Source: CAYXLW01 sp964466055
GTDB taxonomy: Bacteria > Patescibacteriota > Gracilibacteria > GCA-2401425
Assembly (NCBI GenBank): GCA_964466055.1
Contig: CAYXLW010000006.1
Coordinates: 7,851 to 71,850 of the forward strand
Reading direction: 5' to 3'
Length of the DNA: 64,000 nucleotides
Numbering within the stretch: the stretch's first letter is position 1; each line of letters begins with the position of its first letter. The notes beneath the pieces were generated by a model that saw nothing but the letters and a program-made list of their open reading frames with translations, made no database searches and had not been told where the DNA came from. Both the position numbers and the translations under genes were made by a program. Below, piece after piece: positions 54,725 through 63,055 of the stretch.

Positions 54725-54757
54725 CCCGAAATTCAGACAGGAATATAAGGCAGAAAA
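54725..54757 (+). repeat. Inverted-pair site, right copy (possible recombination site)
   Basis: CCCGAAATTCAGACAG, four bases, then ATAAGGCAGAAAA. Same as 42458-42491 in opposite orientation except for the centre. A TATAAT lies just before it in both copies, so an alternative reading is a shared promoter-leader element. Confidence 0.7.
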
Positions 54758-54916
54758 AATGATAAAATTTATACTCAAGTTAAATTTTGCATATTTTATT
54801 GAAAATTTCACAATGAAAATTGTGCATAATTTAATTTATACAATTGTTATAAATAACGACTTCTTTAAAAAATAAAGAAATGTAGAATATGTTTTGTCGA
54901 AATTAATAATTGATTT

Positions 54917-56047
54917 ATGTATCCTCTAGATAATGAATATATCCCTACTAGAATAGTTTTTTTTCTAAAAGCTTTGTTAATAAACAAAGAGGAATTTAAA
55001 AATATAATTCCAAGAGCTGATTATTTAAACTTTCAACTTTCTTGGAACGGGTATAAAAACTTTTATGAAACTCCATTTGATTTATCTCCTCCATTATTTG
55101 ATCTATTAGAAATAAAAAAATTAAGATTAGAAAAAGTTATTACAGCCAAGTTTAATACAGAAGATACCTATTATGAAGAATGGGAAAAGATAAAAAGGCA
55201 TAAAATAAGTTTTGAAGACATAATATCAACATATGAAGAATCAACCTCAATTGCTTTGCCAAATATTTATGAGGCATTAGAGTCTAAAAAAAATATTCAA
55301 ATTAATTTATTTGATGTTGAAAAAATATTGAGCAAGTTACCTAAATTAGCTCAAATGATTGAAATGTCTTATGAGGTTGATGATTTTTCTAAAGAAGGTA
55401 TTTCAAAATTTTTAGATGATTATATAAAACAATTCTTAAGAGGAAAGTTGGTGCCAGATGAAAATTCTCATAATATTAATACCTTTAAAGGCTATTCAAA
55501 GCCTAATGGTTTAGCAGAAAAAATAATTAACTTTTATGAATCCCGAGGAAAGATTTTTACCATAAAATCAGAGGAGCTAGAAATTAAGGAAGAAGACTTA
55601 GCTTTAGAATTCATGATTTCTTTAGAACATCTTAACCTTATTAAAATAAAAAAGTTAGATTTAGATAGTGTAAAAATTGAAGTTTTAAAAGATTTAAATA
55701 AAGAAAGTATTTTTAATAAAGATTTATCAATAAAAAAGGTAAAGTTTAGTAATCAGCAAAAGAAAGTTTATGAGAAAGCAAAATTAAAACCTCTTAATTT
55801 TATAGATTTATGGGAGTTAATATGGGAAAAATCTGATAAATTCTTACAGAAAACAAAAGATCAAATTAATAATTATGATAAAAAATTTCGTAAAGAACAT
55901 GGAGAGGATTCTTTTAATACCTATATTAAAAACAGAGTTTGTGGTGGAAAATTACGTACTTATCAGAAATTTAAGAATAAGTTTAAGGAAAAACTAAAAA
56001 CCATATGTTCAAATGAAACAGACAAAATTATAAATAATTTGCCTTAA
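54917..56047 (+). CDS. Protein of unknown function, 376 aa
   Basis: Not recognised. The protein is charged and Lys-rich, without signal peptide or transmembrane segments. The N-terminal part has aromatic residues (YIPTRIVFFLKALLINKEEF, LNFQLSWNGYKNFYETPFDL). The middle is helical, and the end (IDLWELIWEKSDKFLQKTKDQINNYDKKFRKEHG onward, residues 295-350) is a long amphipathic basic helix region that could bind nucleic acid. It lies between the pseudo-receiver gene and the ParB-methyltransferase gene, with unrelated intergenic sequence on both sides. Confidence 0.55.
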   Translation: MYPLDNEYIPTRIVFFLKALLINKEEFKNIIPRADYLNFQLSWNGYKNFYETPFDLSPPLFDLLEIKKLRLEKVITAKFNTEDTYYEEWEKIKRHKISFEDIISTYEESTSIALPNIYEALESKKNIQINLFDVEKILSKLPKLAQMIEMSYEVDDFSKEGISKFLDDYIKQFLRGKLVPDENSHNINTFKGYSKPNGLAEKIINFYESRGKIFTIKSEELEIKEEDLALEFMISLEHLNLIKIKKLDLDSVKIEVLKDLNKESIFNKDLSIKKVKFSNQQKKVYEKAKLKPLNFIDLWELIWEKSDKFLQKTKDQINNYDKKFRKEHGEDSFNTYIKNRVCGGKLRTYQKFKNKFKEKLKTICSNETDKIINNLP

Positions 56048-56416
56048 ATTTAGTAACCATAGTTACCAAATCACTAAACTGGCAACCAAAAATCACAGCT
56101 AGATATAAACAAAATTATAAATATTATTTGGTAACCACTTTATTGCTTAAATAGCCTTAAAGGGTAGGTTTTGATATAAATTTTTTTCTATAATGAAAGT
56201 GTAATTTTTCTAGAAAATAATTATAAAAACTAAAACAAAAAAATTATGTAAAAAATTATTTTTCAGGACGTCCTAATATAAAAAGTGTTTATAGCAGGAC
56301 CATAAAATTATCCCATTCGGTCCTGCTATAAATGACATAATCAACAAAAATTTAAAAATTGAGATTATCTCTCGACAATTTTAATAGTGCTAAATTTAAT
56401 TATTAATTTTATAAAA
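56048..56416. other. 369-bp gap with a strong inverted repeat
   Basis: It contains repeated GGTAAC-like words (GTAACCATAGTTAC at about 56052-56065; TGGTAACCA at about 56129) and the 14-bp perfect inverted repeat at 56288-56332. No gene is seen. It could hold regulatory sites for the packaging operon downstream. Confidence 0.5.
56288..56332. other. Perfect 14-bp inverted repeat
   Basis: TTTATAGCAGGACC (56288-56301) and GGTCCTGCTATAAA (56319-56332) pair perfectly around a 17-base loop. It stands 85 bp upstream of the methyltransferase-terminase operon. The loop and lack of T-run argue against a terminator; an operator or a packaging-related site is possible. Confidence 0.7.
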
Positions 56417-57694
56417 ATGCAAAATACACAACTAAAAATCGTAAACATTCCAATCTCAGAACTCAATCCAGCTCTATATAATCCTAGAGTATGGAGCGAA
56501 GAAGCAACAGCTCAACTCACAGAGAGTATTAAGAGATTTGGATTGATTGATCCGATAATTGTTAATTCTGCATCAAGCAGAAAGAACATAGTAATCGGAG
56601 GACATTTTAGATTAAAAATAGCTAAAAATTTAGGATATAAAGAAGTGCCAGTAGTGCACGTGAATATATCTGACACTGAAAAAGAAAAAGAATTAAACCT
56701 TCGTCTTAACAGGATCACGGGCGATTGGGATTTAGAAATGCTCAAAAATTTCGATGTAGATATGCTACTGGATGTAGGATTTAACGATGACGACCTATCA
56801 TCAATTTTTGATGATGTTTTAGAAATTGAAGATGATAATTTTGATGAAGCAGAAGAATTAAAAAAGATTAAAGAAACAGATATCAAAGAAGGGGATATTT
56901 TTCAATTGGGAAAACATAGATTAATTTGTGGAGATTCGACTGATGAAAAAATTGTAGAAACGCTTATGGGAGAAGCAAAAGCAGACATGATTTATTCAGA
57001 TCCTCCATACAATATTGGATTGAATTATAGTGATGGAATTAGTAATAAAGGAAGTTATACAAATTCAAAAGTAAATGATAATAAGTCTGAGGATGAATAT
57101 AAAAAGTTTTTGGAGAAAACAATAAAAAATGCTCTAAGTGTTAGCAATGAAAACGTTCATTGTTTTTACTGGTGTGATGAAAAATATATTGGACTTGTAC
57201 AAGATTTGTATAAAACTCTGGAGATAGAAAATAAACGAGTGTGCTTATGGATCAAAAATAACAGCAATGTAACCCCGCAAATTGCTTTCAATAAAGTGTA
57301 TGAACCATGTATTTATGGAATAAGAGGAAAGCCATATTTATCTGATTCTCAAACAAAGTTTAATGAAATCTTAAATAAAGAAATAAGTAATGGAAACAGA
57401 GGTATAGATGACATTTTAGATTTATTTAATATTTGGTTAGCAAAGAGATTGCCGAGTAATGAATATTTACATCCTACACAAAAACCACCTTCATTACATG
57501 AAAAACCATTAAAAAGATGCACCAAAGTTGGTGACATAGTTTTAGATTTATTTGGAGGATCAGGATCAACATTAATTGCTTGTGAACAGTTAAATAGAAA
57601 GTGCTATTTATCAGAGATAGACCCAATTTTTTGTCAATTAATCATAAATCGATATGAAAACCTTACAGTGCAAAAAGCCCAAAAAATCAATTAA
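56417..57694 (+). CDS. ParB-domain / N4-N6 DNA methyltransferase fusion
   Basis: A 425-aa DNA methyltransferase. I start at ATG 56417; the longer frame begins at GTG 56387. Residues 1-110 are a ParB/Sulfiredoxin-like domain (VNIPISELNPALYNPRVWSEEA, residues 9-30; IGGHFRLKIAKNLGYKEVPV), which in phage proteins of this layout binds DNA or NTP. The methylase domain has DPPY at 195-198 and the SAM motif VLDLFGGSGSTLIACE near the C-terminus. This order (catalytic motif before SAM motif) is the beta class of N6-adenine or N4-cytosine enzymes. No restriction endonuclease is adjacent. It overlaps the next methyltransferase by 41 bp and precedes the terminase genes, as in phages that modify their own DNA before packaging. 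Confidence 0.9.
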   Translation: MQNTQLKIVNIPISELNPALYNPRVWSEEATAQLTESIKRFGLIDPIIVNSASSRKNIVIGGHFRLKIAKNLGYKEVPVVHVNISDTEKEKELNLRLNRITGDWDLEMLKNFDVDMLLDVGFNDDDLSSIFDDVLEIEDDNFDEAEELKKIKETDIKEGDIFQLGKHRLICGDSTDEKIVETLMGEAKADMIYSDPPYNIGLNYSDGISNKGSYTNSKVNDNKSEDEYKKFLEKTIKNALSVSNENVHCFYWCDEKYIGLVQDLYKTLEIENKRVCLWIKNNSNVTPQIAFNKVYEPCIYGIRGKPYLSDSQTKFNEILNKEISNGNRGIDDILDLFNIWLAKRLPSNEYLHPTQKPPSLHEKPLKRCTKVGDIVLDLFGGSGSTLIACEQLNRKCYLSEIDPIFCQLIINRYENLTVQKAQKIN

Positions 57695-58469
57695 ATTTGG
57701 AGATATCTTCTCTCTTGGAAATCATCTGCTTGTTTGTGGAAGTTCCACTAATCCACAAATAATAAAAAATCTCATTGATAAATTGAGAGAAGTTATAGAT
57801 GAAAATGAAAAGAAAAAAGAGAAAGTAAAACTAATTCTAGCTGACCCACCTTATGCTGTGGGCTATGTGGAAAGCAAACAAAACTTAAAAGAATTTAGTA
57901 AAGAACATAAGAAGATTGCCAACGATCATATACAGACTGAAGAAGAATATAAAAACTTTACTAAATCTTGGATGGAATTAATAAGACCTTATTTAGAAGA
58001 AAAAAATGCTTTTTATATCTTCAATTCAGATAAAATGTTATTTAGTTTAAAAGAGGGGTTAAATGAAGCAAAGTATAGATTTACACAACTTTTAATCTGG
58101 ATAAAAAATCAGGCAGTAGTAGGAAGATTGGACTATATGCCTCAGCATGAATTAATTGCTTATGGATGGTATGGAAAACATGAGTTTCTCAAATCAAAAG
58201 ATAAGACGATTATCACCTATCCAAAACCACAGAAAAGTAAATTACACCCTACGATGAAACCAATTGGACTTTTACGAAGGTTAATCCTCAACAGTACTAA
58301 AATTAATGATATTGTTTTTGATCCTTTTGGAGGGAGTGGAAGTAGCCTCATAGCTTGTGAACACACAAAACGAAGATGTTTAATGGTTGAACTTGATATG
58401 GATTACTGCCAAGTGATCATTGATAGATTTGAGAAGCTCACAGGCATCAAAGCAAAACTTATAAATTAA
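57654..58469 (+). CDS. Second N4-N6 DNA methyltransferase (beta class)
   Basis: A 271-aa DNA methyltransferase with DPPY at residues 64-67 (LILADPPYAVGY) and the SAM-binding motif FDPFGGSGSSLIACEH near 226-241; HPTMKP before it is the usual motif X region. It lacks the ParB part of its upstream neighbour, and its start lies 41 bp inside that gene. The two enzymes share the layout GDIF(S/Q)LG(N/K)H, suggesting tandem duplication followed by divergence, so they may recognise different sequences. Orphan in the sense that no restriction partner is visible. Confidence 0.88.
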   Translation: MKTLQCKKPKKSIKFGDIFSLGNHLLVCGSSTNPQIIKNLIDKLREVIDENEKKKEKVKLILADPPYAVGYVESKQNLKEFSKEHKKIANDHIQTEEEYKNFTKSWMELIRPYLEEKNAFYIFNSDKMLFSLKEGLNEAKYRFTQLLIWIKNQAVVGRLDYMPQHELIAYGWYGKHEFLKSKDKTIITYPKPQKSKLHPTMKPIGLLRRLILNSTKINDIVFDPFGGSGSSLIACEHTKRRCLMVELDMDYCQVIIDRFEKLTGIKAKLIN

Positions 58470-58489
58470 TAATTTTTAATAAACACAAA

Positions 58490-58909
58490 ATGACATCAGA
58501 TAAAATAACAATTCGTAAAAACGAACAAAAAGAACTAATTTTAGAAACCCTTAAAAAAACTCCAATAATACAAGTTGTTTGTGAAAAGGTTGGAGTCAGT
58601 AGAGCCACTTATTACAGGTGGTGTAAAGAAGACGAAAAGTTCAATGAAGAATCTAATGAAGCACTGCTAAAAGGAAAACATCTTGTAAATGACGTGGCAG
58701 AATCTCAGTTAATTTCTGCTATTAAAGATAAAAATCTAACAGCGATAATATTTTGGCTTAAGCATCACCATAAAGATTATAAGACAAAAGTCGAGTTATC
58801 AGGAGAAATTAAAACAAAAGGAGAGCTTACTCCTGAACAGGAAGAATCTATTCTAAAAGCTCTTCAATTATCCTCATTATTATCTAGCCACAATTCAAAT
58901 GATAAATAA
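58490..58909 (+). CDS. Phage terminase small subunit-like HTH protein
   Basis: A 139-aa protein with an N-terminal helix-turn-helix (VVCEKVGVSRATYYRWCKED, residues 24-43) and the phrase NLTAIIFWLKHHHKDYKTKVELSGE, which closely follows the pattern in phBC6A51-type terminase small subunits. These bind the packaging site and direct the large subunit. It ends 11 bp inside the start of the large-subunit gene, the usual arrangement. Confidence 0.8.
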   Translation: MTSDKITIRKNEQKELILETLKKTPIIQVVCEKVGVSRATYYRWCKEDEKFNEESNEALLKGKHLVNDVAESQLISAIKDKNLTAIIFWLKHHHKDYKTKVELSGEIKTKGELTPEQEESILKALQLSSLLSSHNSNDK

Positions 58910-60347
58910 AAAAATAGACTTACAGGCTATTATCAAAGACCAAAGAGTAAGACAAGAGTTGTCTAAAGAAAGCTTGCAATGGTTTTTCAATATATACTTT
59001 AATCACTATGTTAAATACGAAACGCCTTATTTCCATAAGGAAATATTTAATTTAGCAGAGAATGAAGATATTAAAAACTTATTAATCGTAGCCTTTAGAG
59101 GGTCTGCAAAGTCTACCATTATTAATATGGCTTATGCCATTTGGTCAATTCTTGGAAGACATAGTAAAAAGTTTATTGTGATAGTTGCTCAAACTAAGGA
59201 GCAGGCAAGGGCACAAATGAAAAACCTAAAAGATGAGTTTGATAATAATGCATTATTAAGAGCAGATTTAGGGCCATTTGAAGAAAGTGATGATGAGTGG
59301 AGATCTTTATCATTAACAATACCAAAATATGGGGTACGTATTATTGCAGTTTGTGTAGGTCAAAGCTTAAGAGGAATTAGGCATAATCAGCATAGACCTG
59401 ACCTGATAATTTGTGATGATATTGAAGATTTAGAATCTGTAAAAACTCAAGAAAGTAGAGATAAAACATTTAGATGGATTACAAGCGAATTAATCCCTGC
59501 AGGAGATAAAAACACTAGGCTTGTTATGATTGGAAATCTTCTACATAAGGATTCCACTATTATGAGAATGAGAGATAAAATAATGGATAATGAACTTAGT
59601 GGAGAATATAGAGAATATCCCTTGACTGATAAAGAAGGAAAATGTTCATGGAAGGGAAAATATCCTACAGAACAGGACATTGCTGAAGCTAAAGCTAAAG
59701 TGACAAATGAAACTGTATGGCGAAGAGAGTACTTGTTAGAAATAGTTGCCGAACAAGATGTTGTTATACGACCCGAATGGATTCAATTTTATAATGAGTT
59801 ACCTCCTACTTCAGAAGGTGCAAATTTTAGAAGTAGAGCAATTGGTTTAGATTTAGCAATTTCACTGAAAGAGCATGCAGATTATACAGCTATAGTATCT
59901 GTTCAAATAAATGGATGGGAAAATGATTTTAAGATATATGTAATGCAAAATTGTATAAATAGTCGCCTAACTCACCTACAAACTATTAATAGTGTTGTGA
60001 AATTAGCTCATTCTTTAGCAGTAAATACGGAATTACCAAGAGTGTTTGTAGAAGATGTTGCTTATCAATATGCTGTTGTAGAACAATTAGAAGCCGAAGG
60101 GCTTGATGCTGTAGGCGTAAAAGTAGGGACAGATAAAAGAACAAGATTAGCATTAATTTCTAGTATGATACAGGATGGAACTATTCTTTTTCCACGGCAA
60201 GGATGTGAAAAACTAATACAACAGCTTGTAGGATTTGGAGCAGAAAAACATGATGATCTTGCAGATGCATTTTCATTATTGATTGGAGCAATAGCTATAG
60301 AAAAAAATAAAGCTGAATTTAGTGTGATGTTTTTTGACGAAATCTAA
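58899..60347 (+). CDS. Phage terminase large subunit
   Basis: DNA-packaging motor and nuclease of 482 aa. The ATPase has Walker A in VAFRGSAKST (about residues 64-72), Walker B in LIICDDIED (about 169-177) and a coupling motif MIGN. The RNase H-like nuclease has acidic residues in GLDLAIS (about 316), VEDVAYQ and HDDLADAF. Complete by length and motifs. No portal, protease, capsid or tail gene follows in the window; the next genes are a small protein, a GIY-YIG nuclease and recombinases. Packaging would have to use another phage's capsid, or the element is a remnant. Confidence 0.9.
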   Translation: MINKKIDLQAIIKDQRVRQELSKESLQWFFNIYFNHYVKYETPYFHKEIFNLAENEDIKNLLIVAFRGSAKSTIINMAYAIWSILGRHSKKFIVIVAQTKEQARAQMKNLKDEFDNNALLRADLGPFEESDDEWRSLSLTIPKYGVRIIAVCVGQSLRGIRHNQHRPDLIICDDIEDLESVKTQESRDKTFRWITSELIPAGDKNTRLVMIGNLLHKDSTIMRMRDKIMDNELSGEYREYPLTDKEGKCSWKGKYPTEQDIAEAKAKVTNETVWRREYLLEIVAEQDVVIRPEWIQFYNELPPTSEGANFRSRAIGLDLAISLKEHADYTAIVSVQINGWENDFKIYVMQNCINSRLTHLQTINSVVKLAHSLAVNTELPRVFVEDVAYQYAVVEQLEAEGLDAVGVKVGTDKRTRLALISSMIQDGTILFPRQGCEKLIQQLVGFGAEKHDDLADAFSLLIGAIAIEKNKAEFSVMFFDEI

Positions 60348-60431
60348 TAATAAATTTTTAAGGAACTTCTCTGGATTTCTATAATTTTATCTGGCATCAA
60401 TTGGCTAAATAATAACATTTAAGCCAATATT

Positions 60432-60659
60432 ATGGATAAATCCAAGAAAAATAAAACATCTGAACAAGAAAATAAGAAGAAAGAAACTGATATCATTACC
60501 GTACAATTTACAAGAAAGCAGCTAATATTCTTTATGGACTGCTTTCTTTTAATGAATAAGGTTTATGAAAATAATAATACAATCAACATTATGTTGAAAA
60601 ATATGAAATATAAAAAAATGAGTAAGAAAATAGAAAATTTTTTAGATAAAAGTCTTTAA
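60432..60659 (+). CDS. Small basic protein, unknown
   Basis: Not recognised. The 75-aa Lys-rich protein starts with a hydrophilic tail (MDKSKKNKTSEQENKKKETD), followed by VQFTRKQLIFFMDCFLLMNKVYENNNTI and a basic C-terminus. It lies 84 bp after the terminase gene. It may be a small DNA-binding or scaffold protein; support is limited to position and an ATG-started frame in a gene-dense stretch. Confidence 0.45.
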   Translation: MDKSKKNKTSEQENKKKETDIITVQFTRKQLIFFMDCFLLMNKVYENNNTINIMLKNMKYKKMSKKIENFLDKSL

Positions 60660-60700
60660 AAGAAAATAAAAGACTAACATTATTATCCGTAAATTGAAGT

Positions 60701-60887
60701 TGCCTTATATCTGTATATAAGGCAGTATTTGGGTGCCTAAACATTGTCGGATTATAAAAAAACTTTATTATTTATAAACAGAGTTTTGCTTAACAAGAGA
60801 AATGGGACAACTTCCTGTAAACTTGTTAAGCACAAACGAAAGTTTATGCGACAATGTTTAGGCAACAGGCTAAGTTGTCCCTTTTTT
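60701..60887 (+). promoter_or_regulatory. Highly structured leader RNA candidate of the GIY-YIG gene
   Basis: Four perfect pairings in 187 bp. H1: TGCCTTATAT/ATATAAGGCA (60701-60710 with 60715-60724). A: TGCCTAAACATTGTCG (60734-60749) with CGACAATGTTTAGGCA (60849-60864). B: TGCTTAACAAG (60787-60797) with CTTGTTAAGCA (60822-60832). C: GGGACAACTT (60804-60813) with AAGTTGTCCC (60872-60881), extendable by CCTGT/ACAGG to 15 pairs. C lies in the loop of B and pairs across A and B, so C/C' is a pseudoknot or an alternative to A and B. AAAC-GAAA-GTTT (about 60834-60845) adds a GNRA-capped hairpin. C' is followed by six T and the ATG at 60888, so C/C' could be an intrinsic terminator and A/B its antiterminator. 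Confidence 0.75.
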
Positions 60888-61631
60888 ATGATATTTTTTA
60901 AAAAATCTCAGGCAGATAAATATAATATTTCTCAATCTACAATTGAAAAATTAGAATATTATGTATATCTGTTGATTGATCCTAGAAATAATGAAACATT
61001 CTATGTAGGAAAAGGGTGTGGAAAACGAATTATACAGCATGTGTTGGGAGCAGATGGAATAGAGGAGAAAGAAACTGATAAAATTAAAAGGATTAAAGAG
61101 ATCAATAAATCAGGCAATCAAGTAAAACATTATATTTTACGACATGGGCTTTCTGAAAAAGAAGCTTTTGAAGTAGAAAGTTCCATTATTGATTTTATAG
61201 AAAAAGAAAACTTAACAAATATCGTTACAGGTCATCATGCAGAAGATAGAGGATTAATGACATTGGAAGATATAAAGATAAAGTATGAAGCAGAAGTTGC
61301 AGAAATTAATGAGCCTGTACTTCTTATAAATATAAACAATTTATATGACAGAAAAATGACACAAGAAGAAATATATGAAGCTACTAGAAAATCTTGGAGA
61401 GTTGATATTAAGAGAATAGAAAAAATAAAAATATGCTGTTCGGTATTTAAGGGAATTATAAGAGAAGTATTTGTTATTGATTATTGGGAACCGTCTAAGA
61501 AAGTAGAAGGACGGCATGAATTTATTGGTAAAATTGCTCAAGAAAATATTAGAGATAAATATATCAATAAGTCGGTTTCTAAGTATTGGATACAAGGAAG
61601 TCAGAATCCTATTAAATACGTAAATTCTTAG
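60888..61631 (+). CDS. GIY-YIG nuclease, LEM-3-like
   Basis: A 247-aa endonuclease candidate. I start at ATG 60888; the longer frame from TTG 60744 would translate the structured leader and has no family support. The GIY-YIG domain spans about residues 22-110: YYVYLLIDPRNNETFYVGKGCGKRIIQHV carries the strands and catalytic Tyr and Arg (residues 21-49), and VESSIIDF the catalytic Glu region. The C-terminal half (EPVLLININNLYDRKMTQEEIYEATRKSWRV and QNPIKYVNS) matches the usual partner region of this family, which occurs widely in mobile elements. A DNA-cutting role is inferred from the domain. Expression may be controlled by the leader. Confidence 0.85.
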   Translation: MIFFKKSQADKYNISQSTIEKLEYYVYLLIDPRNNETFYVGKGCGKRIIQHVLGADGIEEKETDKIKRIKEINKSGNQVKHYILRHGLSEKEAFEVESSIIDFIEKENLTNIVTGHHAEDRGLMTLEDIKIKYEAEVAEINEPVLLININNLYDRKMTQEEIYEATRKSWRVDIKRIEKIKICCSVFKGIIREVFVIDYWEPSKKVEGRHEFIGKIAQENIRDKYINKSVSKYWIQGSQNPIKYVNS

Positions 61632-61696
61632 CAAAAAGCCTAGACTTACAAATACATATCAGGCTTTGTAGTGACGTAATCATTAATAGAAAGCCT

Positions 61697-63016
61697 ATGG
61701 AGACAGAACTACAAGATCCACAAGCAACATATAAATACCAAAATAAAACAAAACAAGAAATTCTAGTGACACCAGTGAGATATTGCTTATATGCAAGAAA
61801 ATCTAGTGAGTCTGATGAAAAGCAAGCATTATCAATTGATTCACAAATAAAAGAAATGCTCGCTCTTGCAGAGAGTGAAGGATTAAATGTGACAGAAATA
61901 CGACAAGAAAGTAAATCTGCAAAAGACTCAGGGAATCGCCCTGTATTCCAGAGTATTTTGAAAGATATGGAACAAGACGTATTTAACGGAATAATAACTT
62001 GGGCACCTGATAGATTAAGCAGAAACGCAGGAGATTTAGGGAAATTAGTTGATCTTATGGATCAAGGAATTTTGGAAAATATAAGAACTTATGGGCAATA
62101 TTTTACCAACTCTCCAAATGATAAATTCCTTCTAATGATACTCTGTTCTCAAGCAAAACTAGAAAATGATAATAGAGGAATAAATGTTAAAAGAGGACTC
62201 AGAACTAGGTGTGAGATGGGAACTAGACCCGGATGTGTGCCATTGGGATACAAGCTTATAAGAAATCCTGAGAAATTAAATGAACCAAGTAAAATTACTG
62301 TAGATGAAGAACGTGCACCTTTTATCAAAAAAATGTTTGAGTACGTTGCAGAGAAACAATACAGCGGGAGACAGATACATGAATACTTAACAGATGAAGG
62401 GTTTAGAACAAAAAATAATAAAAAACTTACACTGGGGACGATATTTAGAATATTTAAGGAAACTTTTTATTATGGAGAGTTTGAGTTTCCTAGAAAAAGC
62501 GGAAACTGGTATAAAGGATCTCATGAGCCTTTAATAACAAAAGAGATATTTGATAAAGCTAAATCAAATCTTAAAGTATGTGAAAAGAGTAAATGGGGAG
62601 CAAAAAGCTTTTATTTTAGTAAGTTATTTAAATGCGGTCATTGTGGATCAGGAATCACAGGGGAAGATCATATTAATAGGTATGGTAAACTTTACATCTA
62701 TTACAAATGCAACAAACATGGAGGGAGTAAGACGTGTAGATCAAAATACATTAGAGAAGAAAAGCTTATTGAATCTATTTCTAAAATTATTGACCAATTG
62801 AAAGGTAAATATATGGATATTGAGAAGAAAATTGAAAAGGAAGTAGAAAAATTTAATGATATGCAGTCTCTTACAGGGAATTCTACAAAGATTTCTTCGG
62901 AGGAGTATGTTCAGTATTTACTTAAAAATGGTTCTGCTTTTGAAAAACAAAAAATTTTGAGGTGTATTGAAGATGATATGTTTTTGGAGGATGGAGAAAT
63001 TGTATTCAAAAATTAA
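61697..63016 (+). CDS. Large serine recombinase (site-specific integrase)
   Basis: A 439-aa large serine recombinase as used by phages and integrative elements. The resolvase catalytic domain opens CLYARKSSESDE with catalytic Ser36 and continues to ITWAPDRLSRNAGDLGKLV. The recombinase domain follows with GTRPGCVPLGYKLIRNP and a helical DNA-binding part. A zinc ribbon is visible as KCGHCG and YYKCNKHGGSKTCRS. A coiled-coil segment (KYMDIEKKIEKEVEKF) lies near residue 375. It is complete. It converges on the tyrosine recombinase gene and may catalyse integration of the element. Confidence 0.92.
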   Translation: METELQDPQATYKYQNKTKQEILVTPVRYCLYARKSSESDEKQALSIDSQIKEMLALAESEGLNVTEIRQESKSAKDSGNRPVFQSILKDMEQDVFNGIITWAPDRLSRNAGDLGKLVDLMDQGILENIRTYGQYFTNSPNDKFLLMILCSQAKLENDNRGINVKRGLRTRCEMGTRPGCVPLGYKLIRNPEKLNEPSKITVDEERAPFIKKMFEYVAEKQYSGRQIHEYLTDEGFRTKNNKKLTLGTIFRIFKETFYYGEFEFPRKSGNWYKGSHEPLITKEIFDKAKSNLKVCEKSKWGAKSFYFSKLFKCGHCGSGITGEDHINRYGKLYIYYKCNKHGGSKTCRSKYIREEKLIESISKIIDQLKGKYMDIEKKIEKEVEKFNDMQSLTGNSTKISSEEYVQYLLKNGSAFEKQKILRCIEDDMFLEDGEIVFKN

Positions 63017-63055
63017 GAAGAGGAAAAACATCGTTTGTTTATGATCAATTGGTTA

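Noticed and set aside
60744..60887. N-terminal extension of the GIY-YIG protein from TTG 60744
   Set aside because: The extension is encoded by the paired structural segments, has no family counterpart, and ATG 60888 directly precedes a normal N-terminus.
60701..60887. Retron or group I intron
   Set aside because: No reverse transcriptase is present, no split gene is seen around it, and the conserved group I core cannot be recognised. A MITE with 16-bp ends was also considered, but the internal pairings and lack of target duplication favour RNA.
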